From the NCBI GenBank assembly GCA_034687125.1, contig JAQGBZ010000080.1, positions 124,001 through 188,000 on the forward strand: a stretch of DNA of 64,000 bases, given 5' to 3'. Position 1 is the stretch's first letter. Each line of letters opens with the position of its first letter. Source of the DNA: Neelides folsomi (lineage: Eukaryota; Arthropoda; Collembola; Neelipleona; Neelidae). The translations under genes were made by a program, and so were the position numbers. Shown here piece by piece: positions 49,611 to 62,246 of the stretch. The notes under the pieces were generated by a model. The model worked only from the letters and a program-made list of their open reading frames with translations. It was not told the origin of the DNA and searched no databases.

Positions 49611-52600
49611 AGCGGCTTCGTAATACTATTATTTTTCCTTTACATTTTATACTTTTATTTCCAACCTGCCAAAGGTAAAGGAAAGTTTGCAAGCTTTTTG
49701 CCTCAAAACTTAAAAGTGCTCTCCTGCTCAATGTCTTCCTTTACCCAATAAATCGAAAAATGTGTTTCTTGGTGGTTGAAGACTTAAGCTAACGATAAGT
49801 CTATTATGGAAAGTTAAGTCAAATTGAGTCTGAAGTAAAGCAAGTTTAATAAGGTGGAAGACCAAGAGGACGGAAGAACGTGATTGAAGGGATGACTTGC
49901 ATTACCAACGTTGATCAACATTCAACATGTATCGTTTATGGTTAGTGTGAAGTTAAAAGTAGTTTATCTACGTGCAGAAAGACGGCCAAGTGACAAAGTG
50001 ATTACTAATTTACCAACTTTCAGGAAACGTCATTAGCTTCAATTTTATATTTTAAATAAATATCCTGAAGATTGTGGACGGGGATTTACTAATATTACAT
50101 AATTGCCGACAGAGCCTTTAAATGCAAGGAACTAAATATTATATTTTTGTACGTGAATGAAAAATTATATCAAGATAAAACAATTTTGTAATTGTAAAAG
50201 TGCATCTTAATTAAAACTAGAAAATGTATGCCATATTAAGTTTAGAAAAAGAATAAAAGTTTCTTGAATCTCAAATATAAAAAAAATCCATTAGAATCAA
50301 AAGCATCCGTCATATTCATAAATATTTAATAACCCAATTTTTTAACATAGGAAAGTTGGGAAATGGGTTTGAGCAAATTACGCGTAATAATTATTTAATA
50401 GTTTGATCATATCAGAACATTCAAAAGTCGCAATCATCATTATGATGTCGGTAGACAAGACATGGGAAGTGTTAAGGAATTAATCGTTTTTATTACCACC
50501 TGACTCTGTCATTCATTTCCAAACTCTCATCCTGATTGCATCCTGCACATGCACTGACTGAGAATTAACTTCCAAACCGACTCAAATCCCAATCGTAAAA
50601 TTGAGAGCAATTCCGATCCCCACACACCTCCGTAACGACAATAGGTGAACTATTACGCCTTATAAGGCGGTCGGTCGATCTTCTATATGACAGGCACAAT
50701 TTTTAATTCCGGCTCCTTGAGGTTTCCATTAAGTTCCCCATTATCGTCCTCGAGTCAAGTCATATACTTTTCCAAGCCAAGTTTCGTCAATCAGTTCAAA
50801 TGAGGAAATGAAAGTGCAATAGCCTTTTACATGCATGCATTGTGCAGAATTACTATTTTTTATAACTTATTCCCTACCTATGTGGAAAATTAAAAAAAAA
50901 TGTTCTGAATAAATTACACGTATGATTGGCACGAATCTGTGAAGAATCAGAAAAGAACTTGCACTCTTTTTATTATTGTTAACTTTCATTCAATAAATTC
51001 AATCGAATTGATTTTTTTTTCAAGATTAAGAATGTTAGATCATGAAGCCAAATCAACTTTCTTGGATTCCCAGAATTCGACATTATTTTTAAAACCCTAA
51101 TAAAAATGGGACAATTATGCTCAAAAGGAAATAATAATAAATGTAGTTTTCCATAAATGCTCTTCATCCTATTAAGTCGTTAAACTACGTGTTTGATGAT
51201 TAAGTAATTTGAGTGTGGAGGACCAAAGGAGTAATTTGAGGGCAGAGAGGGAAAGTTGGATTCATCTTTGTTACCTTTCCCTGTCTTAAATGAGGTCTAA
51301 ATTAAGTCTTGTTTGTACGAGATGCGGTTCATTATTTCTTCGCTCTGCTCGTACAGATCCTTAATCTAACTTAAGTTAGCATCTTTAAGTATGATTTATC
51401 ATAATAAGTAAATAGCCAGGATTGTGTTGATTGTCTGTTTTTCTTTCAACCCTTGACGTCTTGTTAGGGCCATCACGTTCTCGTTCTAATCAATTACAAA
51501 CATTCTGTTGAGGGAATTAAATAATTTGGGGAATAGAAAAGAGAGCGGAAAGGAGGCGTGGAAGATTTCCTTTAAATGTAAGCGGATTATTAGGTCTTTG
51601 ACAGAGTTGATTTAAATCATTTCATCTCTCAATCAATCTCGGCAAGGCTTCTCGCTTACTCACTCCCCATCTCAATGGAACTCAATTACGAAGAAGAGGA
51701 ATCCCGTCCCCACTTCCCAAACCTCACGGAAATCCAAGTCTTCTTTTCTATATAATCACTAATCACTCTTTCATTAACTTTCTTAACGATTTCCCATTTC
51801 CATCAATGGACTAAATGGGATTTTCTCTTCTTTCTCTTCAAAATTATCTTGTGGTTCGCTTAATTGACACATTCACAACTCTTTCATAATCTGTAATGCA
51901 CCTCCCATAATATGCCATCAGCCATTATAATTATGATCTTTTTAATCATCACATTTCCACCATGTAAATCTTGTAAAATGTGGTAATGAACCCAATAGCA
52001 ATATTGTGACAAATCTTAAAACATTGTAATCTACATTAATTATTATAAATATAGAGATTAATTCCGTTTTATGATACCTTTGATAATAAAGACATCGGTC
52101 AAATCATATCAAATGACAAGATATCATTTTCTTATAATCGAGTTGTTTTGTCTTTATAATTTGTTCATATTTTCAACATTCTGAAGTTTGAACCTTTTTA
52201 CGAATTTTCACACAGAGTATCATACATGAGGCTTTTTCACCTCAACGATATAAAACTTGTGTAAAAATTATCCCATAGTAGTCAACATACTTAAGAGTTA
52301 TTTCAAAAATATCATAAAAGTTCATATAAATATTAATACAGTGAATACGCGAGAGAGACAAAAGTTGGGCGTGTGACTGTGACTTGCATTACTTCGCAAT
52401 AATTGTACAAACTTTCATTGAAGAGAAAAACAAATATAAAAGAATCGAGCACGCATTACGGATGTGTAAAAATTCGAGTATTTTTCTTATTTAGAGCGCG
52501 TGCAGTTTCCCACAGTTCATTTACGCAAGATAAAAGTATACAGAAGTATCGTGCTTACATACATAATACATACCATGTATGTATGAGCAAATAAATATAA

Positions 52601-53191
52601 TACTCCTTTTTTCTGGATTTGATGCATGTATAATGGGGTTGAAAGTGAATCGAAGATCTTTGTGATCCAAGACCATTTAAAGCGATTGTGTAATTAGCTC
52701 TTGGGGATGATCTTTCAAGTCTTCATTTTTCCCGAAATCCCGAGCAAAGCGGATTACAATTGGTTAGCTAGTAAGTATAGTATATGAATTACAGCAACAT
52801 TTGGCTCTCCTTGGTTTACCAACCTTTTTGTTTATAATTTATCTTATCTCAAGTGAAGTGGGGTGAAGTACGAGGGGATTCTTTATTCGTGCGACATGCG
52901 ATGAAGGAGATTCTGAGAGTCAATTAGTTTCTGGCAAACAAACTTATAGGGACCATTATTCACATTTCGAACCTTATTAACTCCATTTTATTGCTAAACA
53001 AGTAAAGTAAATTAACCCATAATGTTGAGATTGAAAAGCTATTAAGGACAACTTGTTGGAGTGAAATACAAACAAACGGGAGAATACGAATGCGATTGTA
53101 AGTATAAAATAAATAAACAAACACTGACAACTGATTGAGTTCCAACTTGTTTTATACTCTTCATTTAAGATGTTATTTTGTAGGTATATTA
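49611..53191. other. Intergenic, one less AT-rich stretch
   Basis: No gene was recognised in about 3.6 kb. Around 50,480-51,850 the sequence is less AT-rich. A short inverted pair, TGTACGAG and CTCGTACA, lies near 51,315-51,356. The rest is AT-rich. Confidence 0.45.
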
Positions 53192-53455
53192 CAGATTATA
53201 CCAACTTCTCTTAAATATAGGAGTAATGAAAATGAGTTAGTGACTTTGGAAATTTCTCAATAAACAAAAACTTTCAATTCTTTAAATAAAAAACCCAATT
53301 CTCGGTATTCCTGCAATGTTCTCTAAAGTTGAAAAGATTTAAATTTCATTGAATTTCATTTTTCGAAAATTCATTTTTTTGTTTATTTGAGAAATTTCCT
53401 AAGTTACTAACTCATTTTCATTACTCCTATATTTAAGAGAAGTTGGTATAATCTG
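53192..53455. mobile_element. Short MITE with ~80-bp terminal inverted repeats
   Basis: 264 bases. The left end is CAGATTATACCAACTTCTCT and the right end is its exact reverse complement. The arms match for about 80 bases with only a few differences, and the middle is unpaired. TA flanks both ends (53,190-53,191 and 53,456-53,457). No coding capacity. TA duplication and near-palindromic form fit a Tc1/mariner-derived MITE. High arm identity suggests a younger insertion than the one in MRPS15. Confidence 0.9.
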
Positions 53456-54268
53456 TATATAAAATGTATTACTGGGTAAACGCACATGTACCATCAACTT
53501 TACATTTATTGTAAAAAGTTTATATGCATCTGCATTTGTAATTAACTATAAGGGTATGTAAATAAAGAAGGGTCGTCATTAAATATTTATGTAAAAGTAC
53601 TTATGATATATTAGATGTGTACAGCATCTTATTTTTGTCCCTTTCGCAATTTAGAAGATTTATAAAAACCTTTTAAATGTCACCTTTGACCGCTATGAGA
53701 CATAATATTTTAAACTGCTAATTATGTTAACTTGTTAATAACAAAGTACTAAAGACGCATCAATGCAACGAACCAGAAATTCTAATTTAACAACAAAATT
53801 CAATTAGTATTAATACGTAACTCTGCAAAAGGTTAAATTAAAAATTATCATTTTCTTCGAGAAAAAAAATAAACCATTTGCCTAAAATACTCGCTAACAA
53901 TAAACGGATACACATCTGATAGTCATTTCAAGTAATAAATTCTGCTTACGATTAATTAATTCAATACAAACATGTTAATCATTAATTTATTTATAATAAT
54001 GAAGATGAAAGAATTAAAAAATATGAAAATTATCATAAACATTATATTTACTCTCCACACGGATTTGACAATTGATATAAATTTGATATATATCAATATT
54101 TTATAGGTAATCGCTGTTTTATATAAAAACGAACAAAAAAGTAATACTAGACTGGTATACAAAATATTTAGAAATTTTAACTTAATAATTTTACTATTTG
54201 CAATGAGATGTTGTAGATTATTACAAGATGTTAATTTTGCAATTTTTGGTTGTGCGTAGAATTGTTTC
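53456..54268. other. Intergenic, nothing recognised
   Basis: AT-rich. It contains the 3' UTR, and possibly an alternative last exon, of the minus-strand TMBIM-like gene. Confidence 0.4.
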
Positions 54269-55843
54269 TTAAACATAAAGAGCAGCATACAGCCAGTCCG
54301 ATGGGTCAATTTTAAATCTTGAGCCTTTCATAATCAACTGAGTTTCAAAGAGGCAAACCTGAAAGGTAGATTTAAAATGTTTAAAATTTTGGTTGTAACA
54401 TAAAAATTTAATTTTGTATTAAAATATTAGACATCACTAACCATGATAAACAATTGAGCCATTCCAACTCCAGGAAGCCATTCTTGAAGGACAGCAGTAT
54501 TCATTTTGCTGACAAGTGGGGTCATGAGAAGGCAAACTGAGCAAATAGTTTTCAACTCAATTAAATTTTAAATAATTGTAAGAGCATATAAGAATAATTG
54601 ATAATTAATAAACTTCACAATTATATTTGCATTACGGGAAGTGACAACAACACCCAGTAACGCAAGTCCAAACATTTTCAATTTAAAGACGTCAATCTAG
54701 AAATAAGTCATTATTAATTTTCTGATTTTGACATCTTAAAATTACTGTTATTGTTTTGTTATCAATGAATGTATATTAGGTAAACATGTCTAAAACATTC
54801 CTATCTAGTAAAAAATTTTAAGTTACAGACAATAATTTTGTCATTTACCGAAACAAGGAAAGGCGTTAAGGCCATGAAACCAAGTGAGCTTGTAATGACG
54901 ATAGAAGAAATAAGTATAGCCTCGGTATTATGAGCCAAAGCGATAGAAGTGCAAAAGAGTGCTGAGCAAATCATCTAAATTATGAAAAATGATTAAAATA
55001 AGTTTAAAATAAATATAAATCATTAAACCGTTTAGCAAACTTACAATGAAAACGTGTCCAAGAATTAGGAAAAATATCGGGACGCGACAACGAATGCAAA
55101 GGAACCGAACCAAGACTTGGAAAATAAGCCAGACAATGAACGGGACATACATGTAAGTATGATTATCAATCAGAAAGTCGGCACCGAGAAATCTATGAAT
55201 CAAAATCAAAATAATTATAATTTTCTCGATACTTGTTCGCAGAAATAATTTTATTTAGATTAAATGATAAAATTTATCTTACTCTTCTCTGTATTGCTGA
55301 AATATGCAAATGATGAGCGACAACAAGAAAAACTCAATGCTTTTCACTCCAATCACTTTTGAGAAAAAGTATGATCTGAGCTGAAGATCTTGAAAAGCTT
55401 CTGGAATTTCTTGAGTCCCACTTGAGAACAAACGCCACTAAAAGAACAAATGTTTATTAGTACTTAATTAATTATTAATAAAAATTAATAAACTAATTAT
55501 TTAATAAAATTAATATTTTACAACATTAATAAAATGAAAATACCCTTTTCTTTGGCTTGAATGAAATCTTTGGATTTTCCGCATCTCCAGTGGGTTGAGC
55601 TGGAGGATAGCTGAGAGCGATTTCCTCGAAATCTTCTGCTTCATTTTGATTTTGGTTCATCCGTTGGGTTGTGGAGGAGTAGATCGGAACGTCTTTGTCG
55701 TAAGCGAAAATCTCGTCCAGACCAGATTGACCTTCAGTGTTGTAGTCTGACAAAGGACCGGAAGTGGGGACTTGGGTGTTTCGCTCTCGGAGTGGCCATT
55801 TGGTCGTTTGGCGAAGAAACGCATCACGAACAACGCTCTTCAT
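54269..55843 (-). CDS. Divergent TMBIM/Bax-inhibitor-1 family membrane protein
   Basis: Exons 55843-55544, 55437-55283, 55192-55045, 54974-54849, 54696-54636, 54536-54442, 54358-54269; 324 residues. The hydrophilic N-terminus is about 120 residues. Six hydrophobic segments follow: DLQLRSYFFSKVIGVKSIEF leading into segment 1, YVPFIVWLIFQVLVRFLCI, FFLILGHVFIMICSALF, AILISSIVITSSLGFMAL, FGLALLGVVVTS and WLPGVGMAQLFIM-VCLFETQLIM. The layout, AHNTEAILISSIVITS and FETQLIMKGSRFKIDPSDWL (family: Y/FDTQLxxGGK...SPEEY) place it in the TMBIM family. The conserved Asp of DTQ is Glu300. The frame stops after WLYAALYV, where family members continue into a last membrane segment with a second Asp. An alternative splice (54,146 onwards) would add YYFFVRFYIKQRLPIKY, but its sites are weak. 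The C-terminus is therefore uncertain. Confidence 0.75.
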
Positions 55844-57523
55844 GTTCACAACTTCTCACTTTCAATTTCAACTTTCAATTCCAATGCATTCTTGTGACAA
55901 ATTAAGGTTTTAATGTTTATGTTCAAAATGTTTATTTTAGAGATATCTCATTTATAATTTGTTATAATTTTTTGAATGATATAGAATTCTATGGTGAGTT
56001 CAATTTAATAGTGATGTCTTCTTTCCTTTACCATTTTGACATTGTTATTCATCATACGACAAAAGATTTATAATAAAGGAAATAGAAAGAGACAAAGACA
56101 CTTCGAAACCCGGATAAAGTAACTACATAGATTTTACACATGCCATTATAAAACCACAATATAGGAGCATTTAAATATATTAATAGACGAGAGATTCAGC
56201 GTTTTATTCAATTAATTGGTAATCAAAAACTCTCTTTTATTCTACCTAATTTACAACATTACACTTCGTAAACATACCAAGTAAAATTTCATAGATAGAA
56301 TTATAAATGTATAAAGGCGGTTTTATAGTGACTAATCTTGTATGTTGAATTACAAAACCAAGAAATATTTAATTGAATATAAATTTAGATTATGCTTATG
56401 CTAAAGACTCTTTCATTATATTTTCTCTGATGCGTTAATATACGAGTACGAGTAGGTAAATTATCTAGCAACTAAAAGTAAAGCACATAACTAGGTTTAA
56501 TCTCAACTACTCTCTCTCAATAAATTAAAGTCTAGATTTAATGGTTAAGCTTGTTAGCATCTAAATGGTCTGTTAACTTCATAAGCTATTGAATAAAGAA
56601 AGCAAACTGTGCTGTAGCGTTTTGTTTTAATTATATACGACCAACAAAATGCGTAAATGATTAAAGTCAACTCTTGCTCTCTAACCCACAGTCTTTCTGA
56701 TATCGAGTGAGTCTGAAGTAAACGCATTGTCGAATAATTCCGATTTCAAGCTGTAAGTATCCTTCATCCATCATCCGAGCTTTAATTCGCATGAAAAAGA
56801 ATTTTCAAATATTGGCTACTTCCGTTAAATGAAAATAAATCTCTTTTTTCAGACCCTCATGCAAGCTGTGGTTGTTCTTACCTTATACTATAGGTTAGGT
56901 TAGTGAGATTTATTAGTTATGATTGAAAGGGAGTTTTTTCTCAAAACTTTCTTTGAGGATCAATTTGATTCATAATATTCTAAATTATATTATATTCAAT
57001 AATATAAAATGTTTAAACATTCACAACTTACAAGTGCATAATGTATGGGAATTTTAGCATTTATCATGGCAGCGTATTTCAAGGGTAAAGAGATCCTTAA
57101 CAATGAGAAGTGAATCTGTCAGATCATCCTTAAATCTCCAAAAAGTATTATTTAAATTGGAGGAATACAAAGGAAACCGAGAAGTGTGTGAGTGATAAAT
57201 AGTTATTTAGACCTCAAATTGGAAATTGAGATCCTTCCTGTCCCAGTAGGGCAGAAATAAGTATGCATATATCATTAGATTTAACGAAGATCCTCTTCCA
57301 ACTTCATTTAATTCATTTTAACTTCATTGCTAAGAATGAGAGTCTTCGTCTCATAGTGTAGAAATCATATAGAAACTCCAGCCAGGCATGATAAAGCGTT
57401 TTAACTCCCTCAGTCTCCGATTCACTTTCTACCAATTTGGATGTGAAGAAGCGGAGATGAATTTTGCGAGAACCGCAGGCCATTCTTGAAAAAGCCTCAA
57501 ATTAAATGCTTTCCTAAAGCTTA
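55844..57523. other. Intergenic, nothing recognised
   Basis: AT-rich. It includes the 5' side of the TMBIM-like gene and the upstream region of the third His-rich gene. From about 56,640 to 57,520 several non-coding stretches are less AT-rich. No gene was recognised. Confidence 0.45.
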
Positions 57524-57531
57524 TATATAAA
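57524..57531 (+). promoter_or_regulatory. TATA box of the third His-rich gene
   Basis: TATATAAA in the context CTTATATATAAACC, 84 bases upstream of the ATG, nearly the same distance as in the Kunitz gene. Confidence 0.75.
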
Positions 57532-57607
57532 CCTCCTCCACCGTTCTCATTCGGCTCATTCTGTCTTACACCATGAACTGAACTTGACACTCCTTCGCAT
57601 CGGCGAC

Positions 57608-59332
57608 ATGAATTTCACTCCACTGGTAACGATCATCATTTTTATCATAACCCTCTGAATCCTTTCACAATTCACGCCTTTACAATAAGAGACCAATTTC
57701 ACTTTTGACACAACTTAACTTGAGATCTCTATTAAATTGGTTAATTTCCCAATTTGAACTCCAGGAATTCATCTTCGGCCTGTTCGTCCTGTGTCTTGTA
57801 ATTCCACCCGGAGAGTTCTGTTACCGTAAAGTTGGTGAGTGTCCCCCACTCATGCCCTGTTAAATCGTAGCGTTCTTCTTAACCCTCATTCTAATTGTTC
57901 CTAATGAGCCGCTTTTTCATTTTTAGAGTATCATCATTTCTACAAAAGAGGTTTGTGAGTTGTCAAGAACCGTGGATTTGGAATTCCCCTATATTCCTTT
58001 TTAAGCCTTCCTACACATATTCCATTTATGCGTGAGAGTCAAAATTAGAAGGTAGTTTTAATTATAATTCCTCTTCATTTACAGTACCAAATCACCGTCG
58101 ACCTCCACCACACCACACTAGACATCCGCATGGAAAGTTGCATCACAAAGATCATGGAATGTATGCTGGAGACTACGGATACGTTCCAATGAATTACAAA
58201 CATTCACCACCACGACCTCATGGAGGTCACCATCATAGTCTTAACGAAATGGAATTCTACCATGATTATCATCCGCATAACGGAGGCGGACATGGAGGTG
58301 GACATGGAGGGGGACATGGAGGGGGACACGGACAGGGTCACAGAGGGGGACATAATGGGGGACATGGGCATGGTCACAATGGGGCACATGGAGGGTACGC
58401 TGGACAATACGGTTACGGAAAGATGCCACAAAAATATCGCCATCACCGTCCTCATCAACATGATGGCGATCACGAACATAGAAACGTTATAAGACATGAG
58501 GAACACGGTCATCATCATGTTGAACATCACCACATCCACAGAGAAAAACCAAACAAATACAGGCAAGAATTGAAACAGTTTTAAATCATTTTAGCCACAA
58601 TTTTTAAAAGTATTAACTTTCAATATTAGGTAGTTAAATTCTCTATAATTGACCCTCATTACGCAAGTTCGAAACAACATTATCATAAACAAATTTTTTA
58701 TATTATACGATACGTATGTGTAAGTGCTTGATTTAATTTAAATATTATTTAACTAACTTAAATTCTTATTGAATTTAAATTCTCTGAATGCATGGTAAGT
58801 CATCTTAAGGCTTTTGAATATTCTTTGACTACAGGTAAAAAATTAAATCATTGCTAATTACTAGTTTTCATCTGAATGTAGACATTATGCTCCAGCTCCA
58901 ATGCACGGCCACAGAAGGCATCCTCCGAGACATCGTTTAATGGGTCATAGCGGAAAAGGTACATATTCTATCTATTCATTGAATTCACTCTCGATTCGAT
59001 CCGTTAAAAATTTTCAAATAATTTTAGCATACGGCCATTCAGAACCTTATCCGAATACTGAATATTCAACAAATCACATTTACCCTCAACCTTCCGTTCA
59101 GCGCCCGGTCATATCACAATCAAAGAAAGAGAAGGTTCACAAAAAAGATAAATGGATTGACGAACTGGAATTTGCACAACTTGAGAAAGCCGTGGATCAA
59201 GCTATTGAAAAAGCTTATTCGAGAGAAGAAGGAAAAATAATTGTACCAGAAATTTTCACTTTGGAATTCAAGAGAAAAAAGAAAAAGAAAATCGACCCTG
59301 GAATCGAAGAACAATACGAAAGTGTGTCTTAA
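57608..59332 (+). CDS. Secreted His/Gly-rich protein with a GC-AG intron
   Basis: Exons 57608-57625, 57765-57834, 57927-57950, 58085-58562, 58882-58958, 59028-59332; 323 residues. Exons 1-2 encode the signal peptide MNFTPLEFIFGLFVLCLVIP. Exon 4 holds His/Pro-rich sequence, then about ten GGH/GGGH/GHG repeats (58,285-58,400) and more His-rich sequence. Exon 6 is unlike the rest: a Lys/Glu-rich, probably helical tail (KWIDELEFAQLEKAVDQAIE) ending in a basic KRKKKKKID patch. The intron after exon 4 starts AG|GCAAGA, a GC-AG intron; phase 2 fits only this site. If it is retained, the frame ends after RQELKQF, giving a shorter protein without the helical tail. The protein is extracellular and presumably structural or metal-binding; no family was recognised. 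AATAAA follows at 59,499. Confidence 0.8.
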
Positions 59333-59498
59333 TTCTAAACTATACAATCAGCCATGATTAATTGAACTAATTGATTCCAAAAAGTATTCCTAGACATAAT
59401 GTCACATTATCTCTACTTACTTTTAACATTTAACTGAAATGACAAGTTTGAAAGAATGGTGTGTGTATTTATGTTTAAATAGGATTGTTAGAAATTAT

Positions 59499-59504
59499 AA
59501 TAAA
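59499..59504 (+). promoter_or_regulatory. PolyA signal of the third His-rich gene
   Basis: AATAAA, 167 bases after the stop codon, between this gene and convergent PFDN5. Confidence 0.6.
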
Positions 59505-59647
59505 GTTATGAAAGTAATTATTTTTGTGGGATTAATTAAAACATGAATTTATTAGCCGTTTTAAATACTTTTTATACAAAAGGTTAAAGAAGGATTGAGA
59601 ATCTCTCATGGAGAGTGTCGATTGAGTAATCGAAGGTTGAAGATCGT

Positions 59648-60508
59648 TTAAGACTTTGCCTTTTTAATGCTCCCATTTGCTATGAGCTTAGCCTCAAGAA
59701 CTTCCATGATCGCTATTTTTCAAAAGAAGGAAAGAGTTGTAACAAGGAAATTTAAAATTGATTTTTTTCAATTAATTTGCTAAATGCAGTTTTACCTGAT
59801 CTGACGCTGCTTTTCTCTCGGCCGACCGCTTGAACACGTTCAATCTGCGTTGAAAGAAACTCCACCTTCCTCTTAAAGTAATCCTCCGCTTCTTCGAGAG
59901 TCTATAAAAGATCAAACAATATAATGATTAAGATTTTTGATATTATCTTGACCTTCTCTTATAATTTAAAAGATAAATCATCACCTTCTCAACGAAATAT
60001 CCGGTTCCAATATCGATTAAAACATTATTCGGATCTTCATTTTCTCCCATAACAAACATCTAAATTAGAATTAAAACAGAATTTTAAAATGTGTTTATCT
60101 CAATAAAAACTTATTAAACATGTTGGATAATTTCTTACGGATCCAGTGAGAGGTACGAGCATGTCCTTTTTGTCTTTGTCCAATAACTTGATGCAGTTGC
60201 CGGATTCAGTCATCTTAATTTGAACATCTTTGAGTTGCATAATTGCCTCTTGATAAAAATTCAATTCTTGTTCAATGGTTTGCTTCAACTAAATAAAATT
60301 CATAAAAAACGATTATAGCGTTGTGTTTTTGTAGGTTGTAATTGTAAGATGAAGTAACCAACAATTATAAATACAAAAGTTCACGAACCTGCTGAAGTTG
60401 CATGGGATTAAGAGTTGTCAAATTGATGACTTGGCCTTGGCCTTGGCCAGCTTGACCTTGACCTCCAGCGGGTGGAGCTGTTGCGGCTGATTTTGTCGGC
60501 GGAGACAT
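59648..60508 (-). CDS. PFDN5: Prefoldin subunit 5
   Basis: Exons 60508-60389, 60288-60139, 60059-59985, 59901-59796, 59712-59648; 171 residues. The first 27 residues are a Gln/Gly/Pro-rich extension (QGQAGQGQGQ). The alpha-type prefoldin body follows: NLTTLNPMQLQQLKQTIEQE starts helix 1, FYQEAIMQLKDVQIKMTES continues the coiled coil, then VPLTGSMFVMGE and VLIDIGTGYFVEKTLEEAED form the beta hairpins with the highly conserved IDIGTGY. The second helix is FKRKVEFLSTQIERVQ. Prefoldin is the six-subunit chaperone that hands nascent actin and tubulin to CCT. Vertebrate PFDN5 is also the Myc-binding protein MM-1. All features needed for the fold are present. It lies in tandem with LYAR. Confidence 0.95.
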
Positions 60509-61163
60509 TTTTTAGATATTTAATACGAGCAGTTAAAATGTAACAGGAAAAAATAATTGAAGGTAATTTTGATATATGAGACTATATAACTAAACTTCTC
60601 TGAATTTAACTAACCCTCAATAATGTTTAATTATTAGACTAAAAGATTAATGGTAATAAAGTGGATTCCAAGAGCTTTAATTTTATTGGTAAAATCTAAA
60701 AAAATTCCTCGCCTTTTGAGTTTTGAGAATAAGTGAGGGTTAAAGCAGGGAGGTAACTTCGCGAGACTTAGGGTTAAGGTCAGTGTATAAGTATCATACA
60801 ACGTGAATTATTATAAATCCATAATTGATCCTCAATGTGCATTTATTCACACAAGTGAGCACGAACACAAGTTCATAATTAAATTAAGTTACATTGTAAT
60901 TATTAATTACATTTTGATATATGTAATTTATATGCTCTTTAATTTATAAATTATTTTATACATGTAGGGTATAGAAAGATTATTCAAAATAGCTGAGTAC
61001 TAAAATAATAAAAAAAGATCATCATCAGTGCTTTATGAACAAATAATTCGAATATAAATTCAATACATGTTTGAAATTGAATTTTCAACATTTTAATTAT
61101 CAAGTCAAGTATGAAAGAAGTAATAGTCTATAAGAGATAAAAATTTTTCATCATTGAATGTCA
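60509..61163. other. Intergenic between PFDN5 and LYAR
   Basis: AT-rich, same-strand spacing of about 650 bases. It should hold the PFDN5 promoter and the LYAR 3' UTR. Nothing else was seen. Confidence 0.5.
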
Positions 61164-62246
61164 TTATACAGAAATTTTAACGATTCCATTTTCAATTTGG
61201 AAGCCCGCTCTTGTCAACTTTTTCTGAATTTTTTCATCTGAGAGGACACTAGTTTCTGGAAACAATTGAGAATACTTGCGAACGAGTTTCTTTTGTAATT
61301 TTTTTACTGGGATTTGCTGGCTTGATCGTTCTTTAATAATATCCATTGCTTCTTTGCTCCAGCTAAATCTTCCTTTTTTATTTTCACTTTCGGAAGTAGA
61401 TGTAACTGAAAATGAAATTTTCATTATTAGTTGGACAAGAAATAAAATACTTATAATAAGCTCGACCCTTAAAACTCTTCCTCAAACTTACTTTCTGCAT
61501 CTTGATTGTTTTGGTCCAATTTCCTCTTTTTTCCACTGCCCTTGGATTCGGTTTCATTATCACTTTTGCCATTTACTTCCTTCGGAACTTGGGCTGGTTT
61601 GGATAATTCTCGAACTTCATTCTGCCTGGCCTCGAGCAATTCCCATACATTTCCAATCGTTCCATTATCAAAGCGATTCCTTGCGACATTATTAAGAAAA
61701 TTCTACAAAAATAAATAAAATTTATAAATACGACTCATGCTTACGATTTAATCTAAAATGGCAAAAAATTCTTAATAAAATGTATGAGATTTAATTCGTT
61801 TGTCCACAAACCATAAACTTTGGTTTTTTCCTTGGTACATTGTCGTGCCTTGTCAAAGTTAATAGCAAGCTCTTCATTTGAGGATTCAGATTTGTTCCAT
61901 TTTCTAATGTCGATTGCACAATGTCAACCCACGCATCTTGCTTTTTTTCTCCTTTATTCGCGGGTTTATCTCCTGTATATTTCTCCTGCTCCGAGATGCA
62001 CTTGTTATGCACTTTATACTCATCATACCTAATAGATTTTATTTACATTAATAAAATTAAACTTCCAATATAAATTTTAGACCTAATTTTAATTGCATTC
62101 AATTTTTGTATTTATATTTCATTAAATTTAAACCTAAAATCTTTTGAGCAGTCCATGCAGGTGAGATCAAACGGGCGACATCCGTGTTTTTCTACTGCTG
62201 GTTTCTTAAGAGCAGCTCCGCAGCTATTGCACGTGAAGAAAACCAT
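61164..62246 (-). CDS. LYAR: LYAR zinc-finger nucleolar protein
   Basis: Exons 62246-62134, 62028-61812, 61702-61492, 61405-61164; 260 residues. The start MVFFTCNSCGAALKKPAVEK with CRPFDLTCMDCSKDF is the paired LYAR zinc finger (CxxC...H...C, then CxxC), and HNKCISEQEKY completes the second. A Lys-rich middle carries KKRK-type nuclear localisation signals. The C-terminal domain, FSWSKEAMDIIKE through KKLTRAGFQIENGIVKIS, is the conserved winged-helix-like end of LYAR. LYAR is a nucleolar protein that binds pre-rRNA-processing factors and supports ribosome biogenesis and cell growth. Length is shorter than the human protein (379) because the Lys-rich middle is compact, which is usual for invertebrates. 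Confidence 0.93.

Noticed and set aside
54269-55843. First read as a YIPF-type Golgi membrane protein
   Set aside because: The FETQLIMKGS motif and the segment order fit the TMBIM family better.
56890-56905. Telomere-like GGTTAGGTTAG
   Set aside because: Only two units; too short to be a telomeric array.
58285-58400. GGH repeats as a non-coding satellite or CRISPR-like array
   Set aside because: The units keep reading frame and codon-level variation within an open exon, so this is protein repeat, not DNA array.
58204-58566. Met/Val-rich open frame antisense to the His-rich gene
   Set aside because: It is the mirror of GGH repeats on the other strand; composition is dictated by the real gene.
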